Position numbers and translations under genes: made by a program. This document shows positions 17,469 through 26,748 of a DNA stretch of 60,183 nucleotides, piece by piece (position 1 is the first letter of the stretch; every line of letters starts with the position of its first letter). The stretch lies in the NCBI GenBank assembly GCA_046348685.1, contig JAXMDT010000014.1, positions 1-60,183 of the forward strand, read 5' to 3'. This DNA is from JAXMDT01 sp046348685 (lineage in GTDB: Bacteria > Pseudomonadota > Alphaproteobacteria > Rickettsiales > UBA998). Below the pieces are notes generated by a model. It was not told where the DNA came from. It saw nothing but the letters and a program-made list of their open reading frames with translations, and searched no databases.

Positions 17469-18842
17469 TTATAATGCGTTTTTCATGCGAGCCAAGCTTT
17501 CATCCTTGCCGAGCCAAGCCATGACTTCGAACATGCTTGGGGAGGCGTTGGAGCCGGTGATGGCAAGGCGGATAGGCGCCATTAATTTGCCAAGTTTAAT
17601 GCCGGTGGCTTCGGCAGTTGTTTTGCAGGCGAGTTCGAGATTGCTATGCGACCAGTCCTCTAATAGTTGAAGATGGGTATAGATTGCCTCCAATGCAACC
17701 TTATCCAAACTATTTTTATCGGCATCGCTCAACGTTGGCACGCGGAAGAAAAAGAGAGAAGCGGCGGCCAGCTCTTCCAGTGTTTTAGCGCGGGCTTTCA
17801 GTGCCGGCATCGCATTTCGCAAAAGTATCTTCTGTTCTGAGGTAAGTGGCAGCATCAGGATTTTTTCAAGGCGCGGCTCGACGAGACCGCACAGGCGCTG
17901 ATCGTCTGCTTCGCGAATGTAGTGGCCATTGAGATTGGCGAGTTTATCGAAATCAAAACGGGAAGGGGACGCGCCAAGGCCTTCAAGATTGAACCAATCG
18001 ATGGCCTGCTCTGTGGAGATGATTTCATCATCGCCATGGGACCAGCCAAGGCGCAGCAGATAATTGCGGATGGCTTCCGGCAGATAGCCCATATCGCGGT
18101 AGGCATCGACGCCGAGCGCGCCGTGGCGCTTAGAAAGTTTGCTGCCGTCAGGCCCATGGATGAGAGGTACATGCGCGAATTCCGGCACCGGCCAGCCCAT
18201 CGCCTGATAGATCATGACCTGGCGGAAGGTGTTGGTGAAATGATCATCGCCGCGAATCACGTGCGTAATGTGCATGTCATGATCATCGACAACGACAGCC
18301 AGCATGTAAGTCGGCGTGCCATCCGAGCGCAATAGCACCATGTCATCGAGCTCTTTCGCTTGCACGGTGACTTCGCCGCGCACATGGTCTTTCACCGTAA
18401 TAGCGGTATCCGGCGCTTTGATGCGTACGACGTATGGCTCATTCTCTGGCCATTTATCCTTGCCTGCATCGCGCCAATTGCTACGAAAAGCATGGCCCGT
18501 GGCTTTAGCTTTCTCGCGCGCAGCATCCATTTCGCTGGGCGTCAGGTAGCAACGAAACGCTTTGCCTTGTTCAACAAGTTGATGCGCGATTTCCTGATGG
18601 CGGCCAGCACGGGCGAACTGGAAGATCGGCTCTTCCGAGGAATCAAGTCCCAGCCAGGAAAGCCCATCCAGGATTGCATCGACTGCTTCCTGCGTCGAAC
18701 GCTCGCGGTCGGTATCCTCGATGCGAAGGAGAAACGTGCCGCCCTGATTTTTCGCATAGAGCCAGTTAAACAGCGCCGTGCGTGCGCCTCCAATATGTAA
18801 ATAGCCGGTGGGGGATGGGGCGAAGCGAACGATAGGGGCCAT
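17469..18842 (-). CDS. gltX: glutamate--tRNA ligase
   Basis: The class I aminoacyl-tRNA synthetase of 457 residues shows the HIGH-type motif in PTGYLHIGGARTALFNW and the KMSKS-type motif in GSKLSKRHGALGV. The catalytic domain occupies about residues 1-300, and the helical anticodon-binding domain the rest. It is the first gene of the leftward operon gltX-def-fmt-truA. Alphaproteobacteria often hold two gltX copies, one acting on tRNA-Gln for transamidation; I cannot tell which type this is from motifs alone. comEC starts divergently upstream. Confidence 0.95.
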   Translation of the reverse strand: MAPIVRFAPSPTGYLHIGGARTALFNWLYAKNQGGTFLLRIEDTDRERSTQEAVDAILDGLSWLGLDSSEEPIFQFARAGRHQEIAHQLVEQGKAFRCYLTPSEMDAAREKAKATGHAFRSNWRDAGKDKWPENEPYVVRIKAPDTAITVKDHVRGEVTVQAKELDDMVLLRSDGTPTYMLAVVVDDHDMHITHVIRGDDHFTNTFRQVMIYQAMGWPVPEFAHVPLIHGPDGSKLSKRHGALGVDAYRDMGYLPEAIRNYLLRLGWSHGDDEIISTEQAIDWFNLEGLGASPSRFDFDKLANLNGHYIREADDQRLCGLVEPRLEKILMLPLTSEQKILLRNAMPALKARAKTLEELAAASLFFFRVPTLSDADKNSLDKVALEAIYTHLQLLEDWSHSNLELACKTTAEATGIKLGKLMAPIRLAITGSNASPSMFEVMAWLGKDESLARMKNAL

Positions 18843-18867
18843 TAAAACTCTACTCCGACGGACGATT

Positions 18868-18960
18868 GGTTTGTCGCTCCGGTGCTCGAATCCTCATGTA
18901 CTGGTTTGTACATTCCGGTTCTGCGCTCCGTAGGCTCCTCCCACTCGCCACGCCGGAGCG
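18868..18960. repeat. GTAC-centred intergenic element, copy A
   Basis: In the gltX/comEC divergent spacer, ATGTACTGGTTTGTACATT forms a small hairpin core. GC-rich flanks with scattered TCCGGTTCTGCGCTCC-like text lie on both sides, the right partly complementary to the left. The same core and right flank (GTACATTCCG followed by GGTTCT) occurs again at about 46464-46500. The spacer holds no supported gene; a minus-strand frame across it (18842-19111) is a read-through artefact. Confidence 0.45.
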
Positions 18961-19040
18961 AGTTTGGAGGTACATAAATAGCACTTTCCCAAATAGACAG
19001 GAAAGCTAGGATAGGGAGAAATATAAGTAAAAACCGCACT

Positions 19041-21269
19041 TTGCAAGCATCTAGCGCACATCCGCTGTCGCGAACCGTCAATTGGTTGCCATTCTGGTTA
19101 GGACTGGGCATCCTTCTCTATTTCGCGCTGCCGATGGAACCTGCAGTCTGGTGGCCGCTTGCAGTGGGTGCATTGCTGACTGCGGCGCTGCTCTTCCTGC
19201 CTCAAAAGCGCTATAGTTTTCTGCTATTGCTGGTTCTCACCGGTTTTGTGGCGGCGATGAGTCAGACAGCGCGGGTGGGTACGCCGTTTCTAACCAAGCC
19301 TTATTTTGCGATCCCTTTAACCGGCACGTTGGCCGACATTGAGCCAAAGGGCAAACGCCATAGTTTGATTTTAAAGGATTTATCGTCGCCGCGTATCCCG
19401 CCTGAAGCCATGCCGCGCAAGGTGAAAGTCTCGGCGGCGCTGAAAGGGATGGAGCTGCATGAAGGCGATAAAATCCAGCTGCGGGCGACGCTGATTCCAC
19501 CCTCGCCGCCGGTGATGGAAGGGGCATTCGATTTTGCTCGCTATTTCTATTTCCGCTCGATCGGCGCGGTGGGCTATGCGATGCCGCCGGTGACGATACT
19601 GGAAGCGCACCATGCGAACGGCATGACTTCAGCAATAGCGTTTTGGCTCGCCGATCTCCGGCTATCGATCCAACAGAAATTATTAAGGGCGCTGCCGCAG
19701 CCATCGGCGGGTATTGCGGTGGCGCTGGTGACGGGCAGTACCGATTCGGTCACGGATGATGCGAATAAGGCCCTTCGCAATTCCAGCTTGTCACATACGC
19801 TGTCCATTTCCGGCATGCATATGGTGATCGTCTGCGGGATGGTGTTTTTCATCATCCGGTTGCTGCTGGTGGCCATTCCATATCTTCCAGATATGTTCGA
19901 TCCAAAGCGGATTGCGGCGTTGGTTGCGCTTGTGACAGGAGCTTTTTATCTGGGGCTGGCTGATGCGCCGGTGCCCGCCGTGCGCGCCTATGCAATGATC
20001 GCAGTATTTTTATCCGCCATTCTGTTTGATCGTGAGGCGGACGCGCTGCGCTCGCTGACCTTAGCGGCAACAGGCGTTATGCTGGTGCAACCGTCTGCTA
20101 TTTTAGAGCCGAGTTTTCAGCTTTCCTTTGCGGCGACGCTGGCGCTGATCCTTGCTTTCCGTGCGATCGAGCCAATCTATCACCGCGAAGGCGTCAGTGG
20201 AAAAGGCGGGCTTTTTCAGCAATTCGCTGCCTATATCGCGGCGAGCGGATTTTCTTCGCTGGTGGCCGGGCTCGCAACTACAGCATTCACTATCTATCAT
20301 TTCAACCAATTCGTGATTTACGGTGTGGTGGCCAATATCCTCGCCGCGCCGCTCATTAGCTTCGTCATTACACCGGCGCTGCTTGCATTGCTGCTTTTCC
20401 CTACGGAGTGGCTGCAAGCGTTTGCTGCGCAGGCTGCAACGTGGGGGCTGGATCAGCTGGTCGCTATCGGCGCTTGGGTATCTTCGTTACCTTTGGCTTA
20501 CCTTTACGTGCCGCCCGTGCCGTGGTGGACATTGGTGCTTTTTGTCGGCGGCGTAGTGCTGGCGATGGCGTTGCCGCGCTGGTGGAAACTCATCGCATTG
20601 CCGTTTTTCATGCCTTTTGTCGTGCTACCATTCTCTTTTGCTACGCCGGATTTATTAATTGCACGCGATGCGAAAGCGCTGGCGGTACGCGATGGCGATC
20701 GCTGGATTCTGCTCGGCGGCACGAACCGGCATTTTACGGTTTCGCTGTGGCAGCAGCGGCTGGGCAAACCGTTTGTGGAATTAAAGGCGGTAAAAAATGA
20801 TTTGCCGGAGTTTCTCCAGTGCCAGGAGCAGATAGAAACATTGCCAGCAAAGAAATCGCGCAAAAAAACATCCAAGCCTCGCGTGCAGACTCGTTTTTCC
20901 GAGTGCCGGATGCAGGTGCAGGGGAAAACATATTTTATCGGGAATACGCCGCCGGTGGATTGCAGTGGAATCGATGGATTTATTGAATTTACCATGAAAC
21001 GGCGGATATACATCAAACAGAAAGGCAAACGTATTTATCCTCCGATGAATCTGCATTGCAAAAACGTACCGGTTGTTATTAATTTCTGGAAGATCGTCAA
21101 GGAAGGACCGTTAGTGATTTCAGCAGGCGATCCGATGCGTATCGTGTCAGCATGCGACTTGGCCGATCAAAGACCATGGGTATTTTATTGTTCGACCGGC
21201 TTTTCTACGAAAACGAAATATCCTGCTTTTTCAAGTCGAGCCAGCACGCCGTCCGCTCCCCATAAGTGA
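19041..21269 (+). CDS. comEC: ComEC/Rec2 family DNA-uptake channel
   Basis: ComEC forms the inner-membrane channel for single-stranded DNA in natural transformation. The 742-residue protein has an N-terminal membrane pair with an OB-like soluble loop (about residues 80-170). A multi-helix competence domain follows, containing the hallmark LSHTLSISGMHMVIV. The C-terminal soluble part has no HxHxDH motif, so the metallo-beta-lactamase nuclease domain of some ComECs is missing or degenerate. TTG at 19041 is the only plausible start near the first helix and has no strong ribosome binding site. The last 85 bases overlap the convergent TraB/GumN gene. Confidence 0.88.
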   Translation: MQASSAHPLSRTVNWLPFWLGLGILLYFALPMEPAVWWPLAVGALLTAALLFLPQKRYSFLLLLVLTGFVAAMSQTARVGTPFLTKPYFAIPLTGTLADIEPKGKRHSLILKDLSSPRIPPEAMPRKVKVSAALKGMELHEGDKIQLRATLIPPSPPVMEGAFDFARYFYFRSIGAVGYAMPPVTILEAHHANGMTSAIAFWLADLRLSIQQKLLRALPQPSAGIAVALVTGSTDSVTDDANKALRNSSLSHTLSISGMHMVIVCGMVFFIIRLLLVAIPYLPDMFDPKRIAALVALVTGAFYLGLADAPVPAVRAYAMIAVFLSAILFDREADALRSLTLAATGVMLVQPSAILEPSFQLSFAATLALILAFRAIEPIYHREGVSGKGGLFQQFAAYIAASGFSSLVAGLATTAFTIYHFNQFVIYGVVANILAAPLISFVITPALLALLLFPTEWLQAFAAQAATWGLDQLVAIGAWVSSLPLAYLYVPPVPWWTLVLFVGGVVLAMALPRWWKLIALPFFMPFVVLPFSFATPDLLIARDAKALAVRDGDRWILLGGTNRHFTVSLWQQRLGKPFVELKAVKNDLPEFLQCQEQIETLPAKKSRKKTSKPRVQTRFSECRMQVQGKTYFIGNTPPVDCSGIDGFIEFTMKRRIYIKQKGKRIYPPMNLHCKNVPVVINFWKIVKEGPLVISAGDPMRIVSACDLADQRPWVFYCSTGFSTKTKYPAFSSRASTPSAPHK

Positions 21270-22120
21270 AGCGCGCCGATCGCAACAAAGGCATTTCCTT
21301 CGTTAAGATAGGGCTGCATCGTCTTAGTCATGTGCGCGTTACGGTCGATCAGCAGCGCCTGCTTTAAGGCATCAGCTAAATCCTTGTCCTCGAGATCGGA
21401 AAAACTTTCTTCGCCAAGTGCATTGATTTTCACCATGTCGCCCCGCCGATATTCGGAAAAGAGGCGGTTGTTCATCGCCTTGATTTCGTCATTGCGGTTC
21501 AGGCTGTCATCCAACATGGAAAGCTGCTGGCTGAGCGACATCTGGGTGAAAGCTTTGAACTGCTGGTCAACCGATTCAAGGCCCTTCGTTGGAATGCCTT
21601 TTTCCCGGGCGAAGCCTTGCAGCTTTTCATCCAGCACCACACCGTCCGCAACCATCGGCGGGAAGGAAAGCAGCACACTTGCAGCCCACGGGCGATAGCG
21701 GTTGACAAAAGCGGGCTGGAAGTTCGGCTGCGATTCGCGCAGCAAGGCAACCAGCCTGCCAAACCGTACTTGCCCAGCAACCTCAAGCAATCCTTTGTTT
21801 TCCGGTGGATAAAGCATGTAGCGCGCGATTTCACCTTGCGTATGTTCACCGGTAATAATTTCAAACACGGCGACTTTAGCCGTAGCCAGCGTATCGAACG
21901 CATAGGAAACGCGCTTTATGGTGGCGGGATTGTCTGTATGCATCGTCCCCAGGATATGGCTGGGATCGGCATGACATTTTTCGATGCGGAACATCAGGCC
22001 GCGCGTGTAACGAGTGGCGATAGGCTCGTAAGAAGCTTTGTCGCCCGGGGCGCAAGGATCGAAAGCAAAAGCAGAGGAAGTAACGGTAAAGGAGAGAAGC
22101 AGGCTTAAAAGGAATTTCAT
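21185..22120 (-). CDS. TraB/GumN family protein
   Basis: The 311-residue protein has a signal peptide (MKFLLSLLLSFTVTSSAFA) and the two family signatures: HILGTMHTDNP near the N-terminus and VAIGALHLWGADGVLARL near the C-terminus, where conserved His/Glu residues resemble those of the TIKI metalloproteases. Bacterial members are exported proteins of mostly unknown substrate. It overlaps the upstream DUF599 gene by four bases and is the last gene of the ppiD-trp operon. Convergent overlap with comEC is 85 bases. Confidence 0.85.
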   Translation of the reverse strand: MKFLLSLLLSFTVTSSAFAFDPCAPGDKASYEPIATRYTRGLMFRIEKCHADPSHILGTMHTDNPATIKRVSYAFDTLATAKVAVFEIITGEHTQGEIARYMLYPPENKGLLEVAGQVRFGRLVALLRESQPNFQPAFVNRYRPWAASVLLSFPPMVADGVVLDEKLQGFAREKGIPTKGLESVDQQFKAFTQMSLSQQLSMLDDSLNRNDEIKAMNNRLFSEYRRGDMVKINALGEESFSDLEDKDLADALKQALLIDRNAHMTKTMQPYLNEGNAFVAIGALHLWGADGVLARLEKAGYFVFVEKPVEQ

Positions 22121-22830
22121 GATTTGGCCGATAACGCGTGGTAGGTGTTGGAATGAAATTCACGCCGGTAGAGAACCCCGACAACCAGTGCGGTGGCAAT
22201 GATGAAAGCGTAGGGGTGAATAAACCAGCTTACGACCGCAAAGCCATAATAAAAAGCACGGAGGCCGAGATTGAAATGGCGTGCGGAATTGGTCATCAGC
22301 TTGGCGCCGCGCTGGGCATATTCCTCGTGGGTTTCGACATGTTCGTAGCTCATAGGGGCGGCCATAATATAAACGCAGACATAATTATATTGGCGCAGCG
22401 ACCAGGTGAATTTGAAAAACGCGTGCACAAAAATCATCGTCAGCAGGCAGACTTTCATTTCGAACAGAATAGGCACTGAAGCCATGGCAAAGGGAATAGT
22501 TTCGATCATCGCCTGCATCTTGTCGCTGTAACCAAACAAGCTGAGGCAACCGAGAGAGATCAGGATCGAGGTGCTGGCGAAAAAAGAAATACTCCGCAGC
22601 AGGTTGCCGATACATGTCATGTCAGTGATCCGGTTGTCGCGGCGCATGAGCTGACGCATCCAATCAACGCGGTAACGATGCATCAACATAAGGAGGCTGT
22701 TTTCTTTGCCCTCCGAATAGCGGTTCGTGTATTCTTCGTAAGCCAGCCACGCGATGGAAAACCATGCAAAAGCAATCAGATCAATGGTGTGGATGCTCAG
22801 CTTGCCGGGTATGAGATTAACATAATCCAT
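22117..22830 (-). CDS. DUF599 family membrane protein
   Basis: The 237-residue protein has about four hydrophobic segments and the DUF599 hallmark FFKFTWSLRQYNYVCV, with N-terminal DLIAFAWFSIAWLAYEEY. The function of the family is unknown. It follows trpC after 18 bases on the same strand and overlaps the TraB/GumN gene, so it belongs to the tail of the trp transcript. In many alphaproteobacteria moaC-moeA-lexA occupy this position instead. Confidence 0.85.
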   Translation of the reverse strand: MDYVNLIPGKLSIHTIDLIAFAWFSIAWLAYEEYTNRYSEGKENSLLMLMHRYRVDWMRQLMRRDNRITDMTCIGNLLRSISFFASTSILISLGCLSLFGYSDKMQAMIETIPFAMASVPILFEMKVCLLTMIFVHAFFKFTWSLRQYNYVCVYIMAAPMSYEHVETHEEYAQRGAKLMTNSARHFNLGLRAFYYGFAVVSWFIHPYAFIIATALVVGVLYRREFHSNTYHALSAKS

Positions 22831-22848
22831 ATGGCGTATGATGGTTTA

Positions 22849-23655
22849 TCAGCGGCGGGAATCAAGCAATTTCTTCGTAGCCTCGGTAACATTTTCAGCG
22901 CGCATCAGTGATTCGCCTATCAAAAAACAATGTACACCAAGGGCGCGCATACCGGCAATTTCGGCAGGCGTGGAGATGCCGCTTTCGCAGACGATGGTGT
23001 ACTCAGCAGGAATCAGCGGCACCAATGCTTTAGTTGTGTTCAGATCAATTTCAAGCGTTTTCAGGTTGCGGTTGTTGATCCCGACCAGATGCGAGGAGAG
23101 TTGCGCCAGCGCGCGTTCCAGTTCCTGTTGGTCATGCACTTCCACTAATACATCCATGCCGTAGCTATGCGCCAATGATTCAAGTGTTTTTGCTTCTTCA
23201 TCCTTGAGTGCGGCCATAATCAACAGAATGCAGTCGGCACCGATAACCCGCGCTTCCTTTACCTGATACGGATCCAGTATGAAGTCTTTGCGTAATACCG
23301 GTAGAGTGACGGCGTTGCGGGCTTCGGCAAGATACGCATCATCACCTTGAAAATAAGGAACGTCGGTCAGAACCGATAAGCACGCCGCGCCGCCTGCAGC
23401 ATAGGCGATTGCCAGCTTTTCAGGATCGAAATCTTCGCGGATGACACCTTTGCTCGGCGATGCTTTTTTAATTTCCGCGATCAAGCCGATACCATCTGCC
23501 GATACTTTATTTTTCAGCGCTGCGTGAAATCCGCGTGCCGGTTGGACATTTTCCAGCGCCTTTTCCAGAACGGCTTCCGGAATGCGCAATTTCTGCCCGG
23601 CGATATGGGCATATTTACGGGCGCATATTTCATCGAGAATATTTGTGTCTGCCAT
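22849..23655 (-). CDS. trpC: indole-3-glycerol phosphate synthase
   Basis: TrpC converts carboxyphenylamino-deoxyribulose phosphate to indole-3-glycerol phosphate. The 268-residue TIM barrel shows the catalytic stretch AEIKKASPSKGVIREDFDP, then SVLTDVPYFQGDD, RKDFILDPYQV, GINNRNLKT and the phosphate site CESGIST. It is separated from trpD by three bases. It is a stand-alone TrpC, not fused to TrpF. The gene is intact and of normal length. Confidence 0.96.
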   Translation of the reverse strand: MADTNILDEICARKYAHIAGQKLRIPEAVLEKALENVQPARGFHAALKNKVSADGIGLIAEIKKASPSKGVIREDFDPEKLAIAYAAGGAACLSVLTDVPYFQGDDAYLAEARNAVTLPVLRKDFILDPYQVKEARVIGADCILLIMAALKDEEAKTLESLAHSYGMDVLVEVHDQQELERALAQLSSHLVGINNRNLKTLEIDLNTTKALVPLIPAEYTIVCESGISTPAEIAGMRALGVHCFLIGESLMRAENVTEATKKLLDSRR

Positions 23656-23658
23656 ATA

Positions 23659-24675
23659 TTAGTTCATAATCTGGATGAGTTGTGCAAGTACACGCTGTGC
23701 CTTGCCGGAGTCGATGGCTTCGGCAGCGATCGCGATGCCATCTTTCAACTGCGATGCGGCATCGGCCACAACCAGACCCGCCGCGCTATTCAGTAATACA
23801 ATATCGCGATAAGCGCCTTTCTTTCCAGCCAGTAATTCATTCAGCGCTTTCGCGTTGTATTCGGCATCAAGCCCTTTCAGTTGATCGAGGCTTGCACGTT
23901 CCAGTCCAACCGATTCCGGCATTACCGTAAATGTTTCGACGGCGCCATTATCCAGCGAAGCAACATATGTTTCACCGGTTGTCGTCAATTCGTCCATGCC
24001 GTCCGCGCCGCAGACAACCCAGGCCCTTTGCGTACCCAGGCCATGCAATGTGTGGGCCATCGGCTCAATCCATTCTTTTGCATAAACGCCAACGACCTGT
24101 CGTTTGACACCGGCAGGGTTGGCCAGCGGGCCAAGCAGGTTGAAAATAGTGCGAAGTCCCAATTCCAGCCGCACTGGTGCGACGTGACGCAGCGAGGCGT
24201 GATAAAGAGGCGCCATGAGAAAACACATGCCGCACTCCTTGAGCGCGCGTTCGGCGACTTCGGGTGCGGCTTCGATATTGATTCCCAGCTCTCGTAATAT
24301 ATCGCTTGAGCCGGAAGCGGACGTAATAGCGCGGTTGCCGTGCTTGGCTACTTTGACGCCGCAGGCGGCAAGCACGATGGCCGCCGCTGTGGAAATATTA
24401 AGCGTACGTCGTGCATCGCCGCCGGTGCCGCAGCAATCGATAGCGCCTTCGGGCGCCTTTATGGTTTTCATCTTGGCGCGCAGCACCGTCGCGCCGCCGA
24501 TCAGTTCATCGACCGTCTCACCTTTCTGGCGAAGGCCCATCAAGAATGCGCTGATCTGCGCCGGGGTCGCGCCGCCCCCTAGCATAATCTGAAAGGCGCG
24601 CTCGGCTTCTTCGCGGGGCAGATTCTGCCGTTTGGCGAGCATGGTCAAAATATCCTGTATATGATTCGTTCCCAT
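23659..24675 (-). CDS. trpD: anthranilate phosphoribosyltransferase
   Basis: TrpD joins anthranilate and PRPP. The 338-residue product has the PRPP motif CCGTGGDARRTLNISTA, the AKHGNRAITSASGSSD segment and the LGLRTIFNLLGPLANP anthranilate-binding region. It shares one base with trpG and precedes trpC, so the operon order is E-G-D-C. Length and motifs are normal. Confidence 0.96.
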   Translation of the reverse strand: MGTNHIQDILTMLAKRQNLPREEAERAFQIMLGGGATPAQISAFLMGLRQKGETVDELIGGATVLRAKMKTIKAPEGAIDCCGTGGDARRTLNISTAAAIVLAACGVKVAKHGNRAITSASGSSDILRELGINIEAAPEVAERALKECGMCFLMAPLYHASLRHVAPVRLELGLRTIFNLLGPLANPAGVKRQVVGVYAKEWIEPMAHTLHGLGTQRAWVVCGADGMDELTTTGETYVASLDNGAVETFTVMPESVGLERASLDQLKGLDAEYNAKALNELLAGKKGAYRDIVLLNSAAGLVVADAASQLKDGIAIAAEAIDSGKAQRVLAQLIQIMN

Positions 24676-25247
24676 TAGAGTGAATCGAGAAAATTTTTCA
24701 GCAAATCGTGGCCATGTTCGGAGGCGATACTTTCCGGATGGAACTGCACACCGTGGATCGGCAGCGTTTTATGCTGCACGCCCATGATGACACCGTCTTT
24801 CGTCACGGCAGTAATTTCGAGATTTTCTGGAAGGCTCTCCGGAGCAATGACCAGCGAATGGTAGCGCGTTGCGGCAAAGGGGGAGGGCAGGCCTTTGAAC
24901 ATGCCTTTCGATTCGTGGTAGATGTCACTCGTCTTCCCATGCATCAATTCCCTGGCGCGCACCACGGCACCGCCGAACACCATGCCAATCGCCTGGTGGC
25001 CGAGGCAGACGCCGAAAATAGGAATTTCTTTGCCCAGTTCGCGTATGATCGATGTCGTGATTCCTGCATCTTCCGGCCGACCGGGGCCAGGGGAAATGAC
25101 GATGCCAGCTGGTTTTAATTTGCGTATATCATCGATTGAAATTTCATCGTTGCGTTTGACAATTACTTCGGCGCCTAGCTGTGCCAGGTAGTGCATCAGG
25201 TTATAGGTAAAGCTGTCGTAATTATCGATGAGGAGAACGCGTTTCAT
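24675..25247 (-). CDS. trpG: anthranilate synthase component II (glutamine amidotransferase)
   Basis: This 190-residue class I amidotransferase supplies ammonia to TrpE. The nucleophile is in FGVCLGHQAIG, the catalytic His-Glu pair in VQFHPESI, and the N-terminus MKRVLLIDNYDSFTYNL is typical. The start ATG overlaps the stop of the original trpE frame (ATGA), a coupling that the upstream frameshift would disturb. It might also serve p-aminobenzoate synthesis, as in many bacteria with one shared subunit. Confidence 0.95.
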   Translation of the reverse strand: MKRVLLIDNYDSFTYNLMHYLAQLGAEVIVKRNDEISIDDIRKLKPAGIVISPGPGRPEDAGITTSIIRELGKEIPIFGVCLGHQAIGMVFGGAVVRARELMHGKTSDIYHESKGMFKGLPSPFAATRYHSLVIAPESLPENLEITAVTKDGVIMGVQHKTLPIHGVQFHPESIASEHGHDLLKNFLDSL

Positions 25248-26745
25248 GATCCGCCTCCGAAACAGGATGCATTTTCAGCGGCGCGCATGAGGGCGGCGGC
25301 TTTATTGAGCGTTTCCTGATACTCGCCTTCCGGCGTCAGGTCGGCGACGATGCGCCGCCAGACTGCACGTAAATTTTACCGTCTTTGATAAGTGCGGTGC
25401 GTAGGGTGATGCGTTGTCCATCGGGCCATTGGCGGAGAAAATAGCCGACGCTGCCCGCATAAAAACTGCGGGAGATGGGTTCCAGCTCATCAATGATTTC
25501 CATGGCGCGGATTTTCGGCGCACCGGAAACAGTGCCTGCAGGAAATCCGCTCATCAGGCATTCGAACGCGGTGCGTTTCGGATCGCGCCTGCCTTCGACG
25601 TTGGAGACAATGTGCATGACGTGCGAATACCGCTCCACCTGCATATGGCTGGTCACTTGCACGGTGCCGGGCAAAGTGCAGCGACCGACATCGTTACGTC
25701 CAAGATCAAGCAGCATAAGATGTTCGGCGATCTCTTTCGGATCAGCAAGCAGGTCTTTCTCGAGGGCGATATCTTCCTCACGGGTCTTGCCGCGTTTGCG
25801 CGTGCCGGCAATCGGGCGGATGGTGACCACATCATCGCGCAGGCGTACCAGAATTTCCGGGCTGGAGCCGACCAGCGCATAATCCACCAGATCCAGGTAA
25901 AACAGGAACGGCGAAGGGTTGGTATGACGCAGCGAGCGATAAAAGGCGATTGGATCTTCCGTAAAGTCAGCTGAAAATCGCTGCGATAACACGACCTGAA
26001 AAATATCACCGGCGCGGATATATTCTTTCGCTTTTTCCACCATACCACCAAAGGCTTCGCGCGTCATGTTCGGCTGAAAATCACGTTTTTTGGGCGCTGC
26101 CGGTTTATAGCCGAGGCCAGCGGAAAGGGGCTTTTCCAGTTTTTCAAGGATATGGCTAATGCGATTCACCGCTGCGTCATAACTTGCTTTTGCATGAAGC
26201 TTTGCGTCATACCAACAGGGCGCGATTACGGAAATGACGCCATCCACGGAATCAAACACGACTGTGATTGAGGGGCGCAGGAAACAGGCATCCGGAATAC
26301 CGATCGTATCCGGTTTCTCGTTTGGCAGTTTTTCCACCAGCTTGATCATATTGAACCCGGCATAGCCGATCATCGCGCCGGCCATCGGCGGCAGGCCTTC
26401 GGGAATTTCCATCTGCATCGAATCCAGCAGGGATTGCAGTGAATCCATAGGATCATTGCTTGGCGGGAATTGCGGCGAAGCGGGGGTGATTTTCGCCTGC
26501 GTGCCGCGGCATTCCCAGATTAGGTCGGGTGCAAGGCCAATGATGGAATAGCGCCCGCGCACTTCACCGCCTTCCACCGACTCGAGCAGGAAGCAGGGCA
26601 AGCCTTTTTCGCGCAGTTTCAGGACAGCCGAAACAGGTGTTTCCAGATCGGCAACGCGTTTGGTCCAGACAAATTGCGGCGTGCCTTTTTTATACGCGGT
26701 CTCAAAGGCGGCAAAATCGGGATGGATGCTGCTGGCGGTATTCAT
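25244..26745 (-). CDS. trpE: anthranilate synthase component I, frameshifted near the 3' end
   Basis: TrpE makes anthranilate from chorismate. The frame from 26745 is normal through RITLRTALIKDGKIYVQSGG and then stops at 25336 after 469 residues. Conserved C-terminal sequence continues in another frame: RIVADLTPEGEYQETLNKA, then AENASCFGGGS, ending in a TGA that overlaps the trpG ATG. The span of 1502 bases is one short of 501 codons, so one base, most likely a G in the GGCGGCGC tract near 25351-25360, is missing. The lost tail includes the GIVADS-type chorismate-site motif. Either the gene is freshly broken or the tract is a sequencing error. Confidence 0.9.
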
Positions 26746-26748
26746 CGC

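Noticed and set aside
18880..18900. tRNA-like GCTCGAATCC in the gltX/comEC spacer
   Set aside because: No acceptor, D-arm or anticodon stem can be built around it; it is part of the GTAC-centred element.
18842..19111. 89-residue minus-strand frame between gltX and comEC
   Set aside because: It reads through the GTAC-centred intergenic element and the comEC start; its hydrophobic stretch is the antisense of non-coding sequence.
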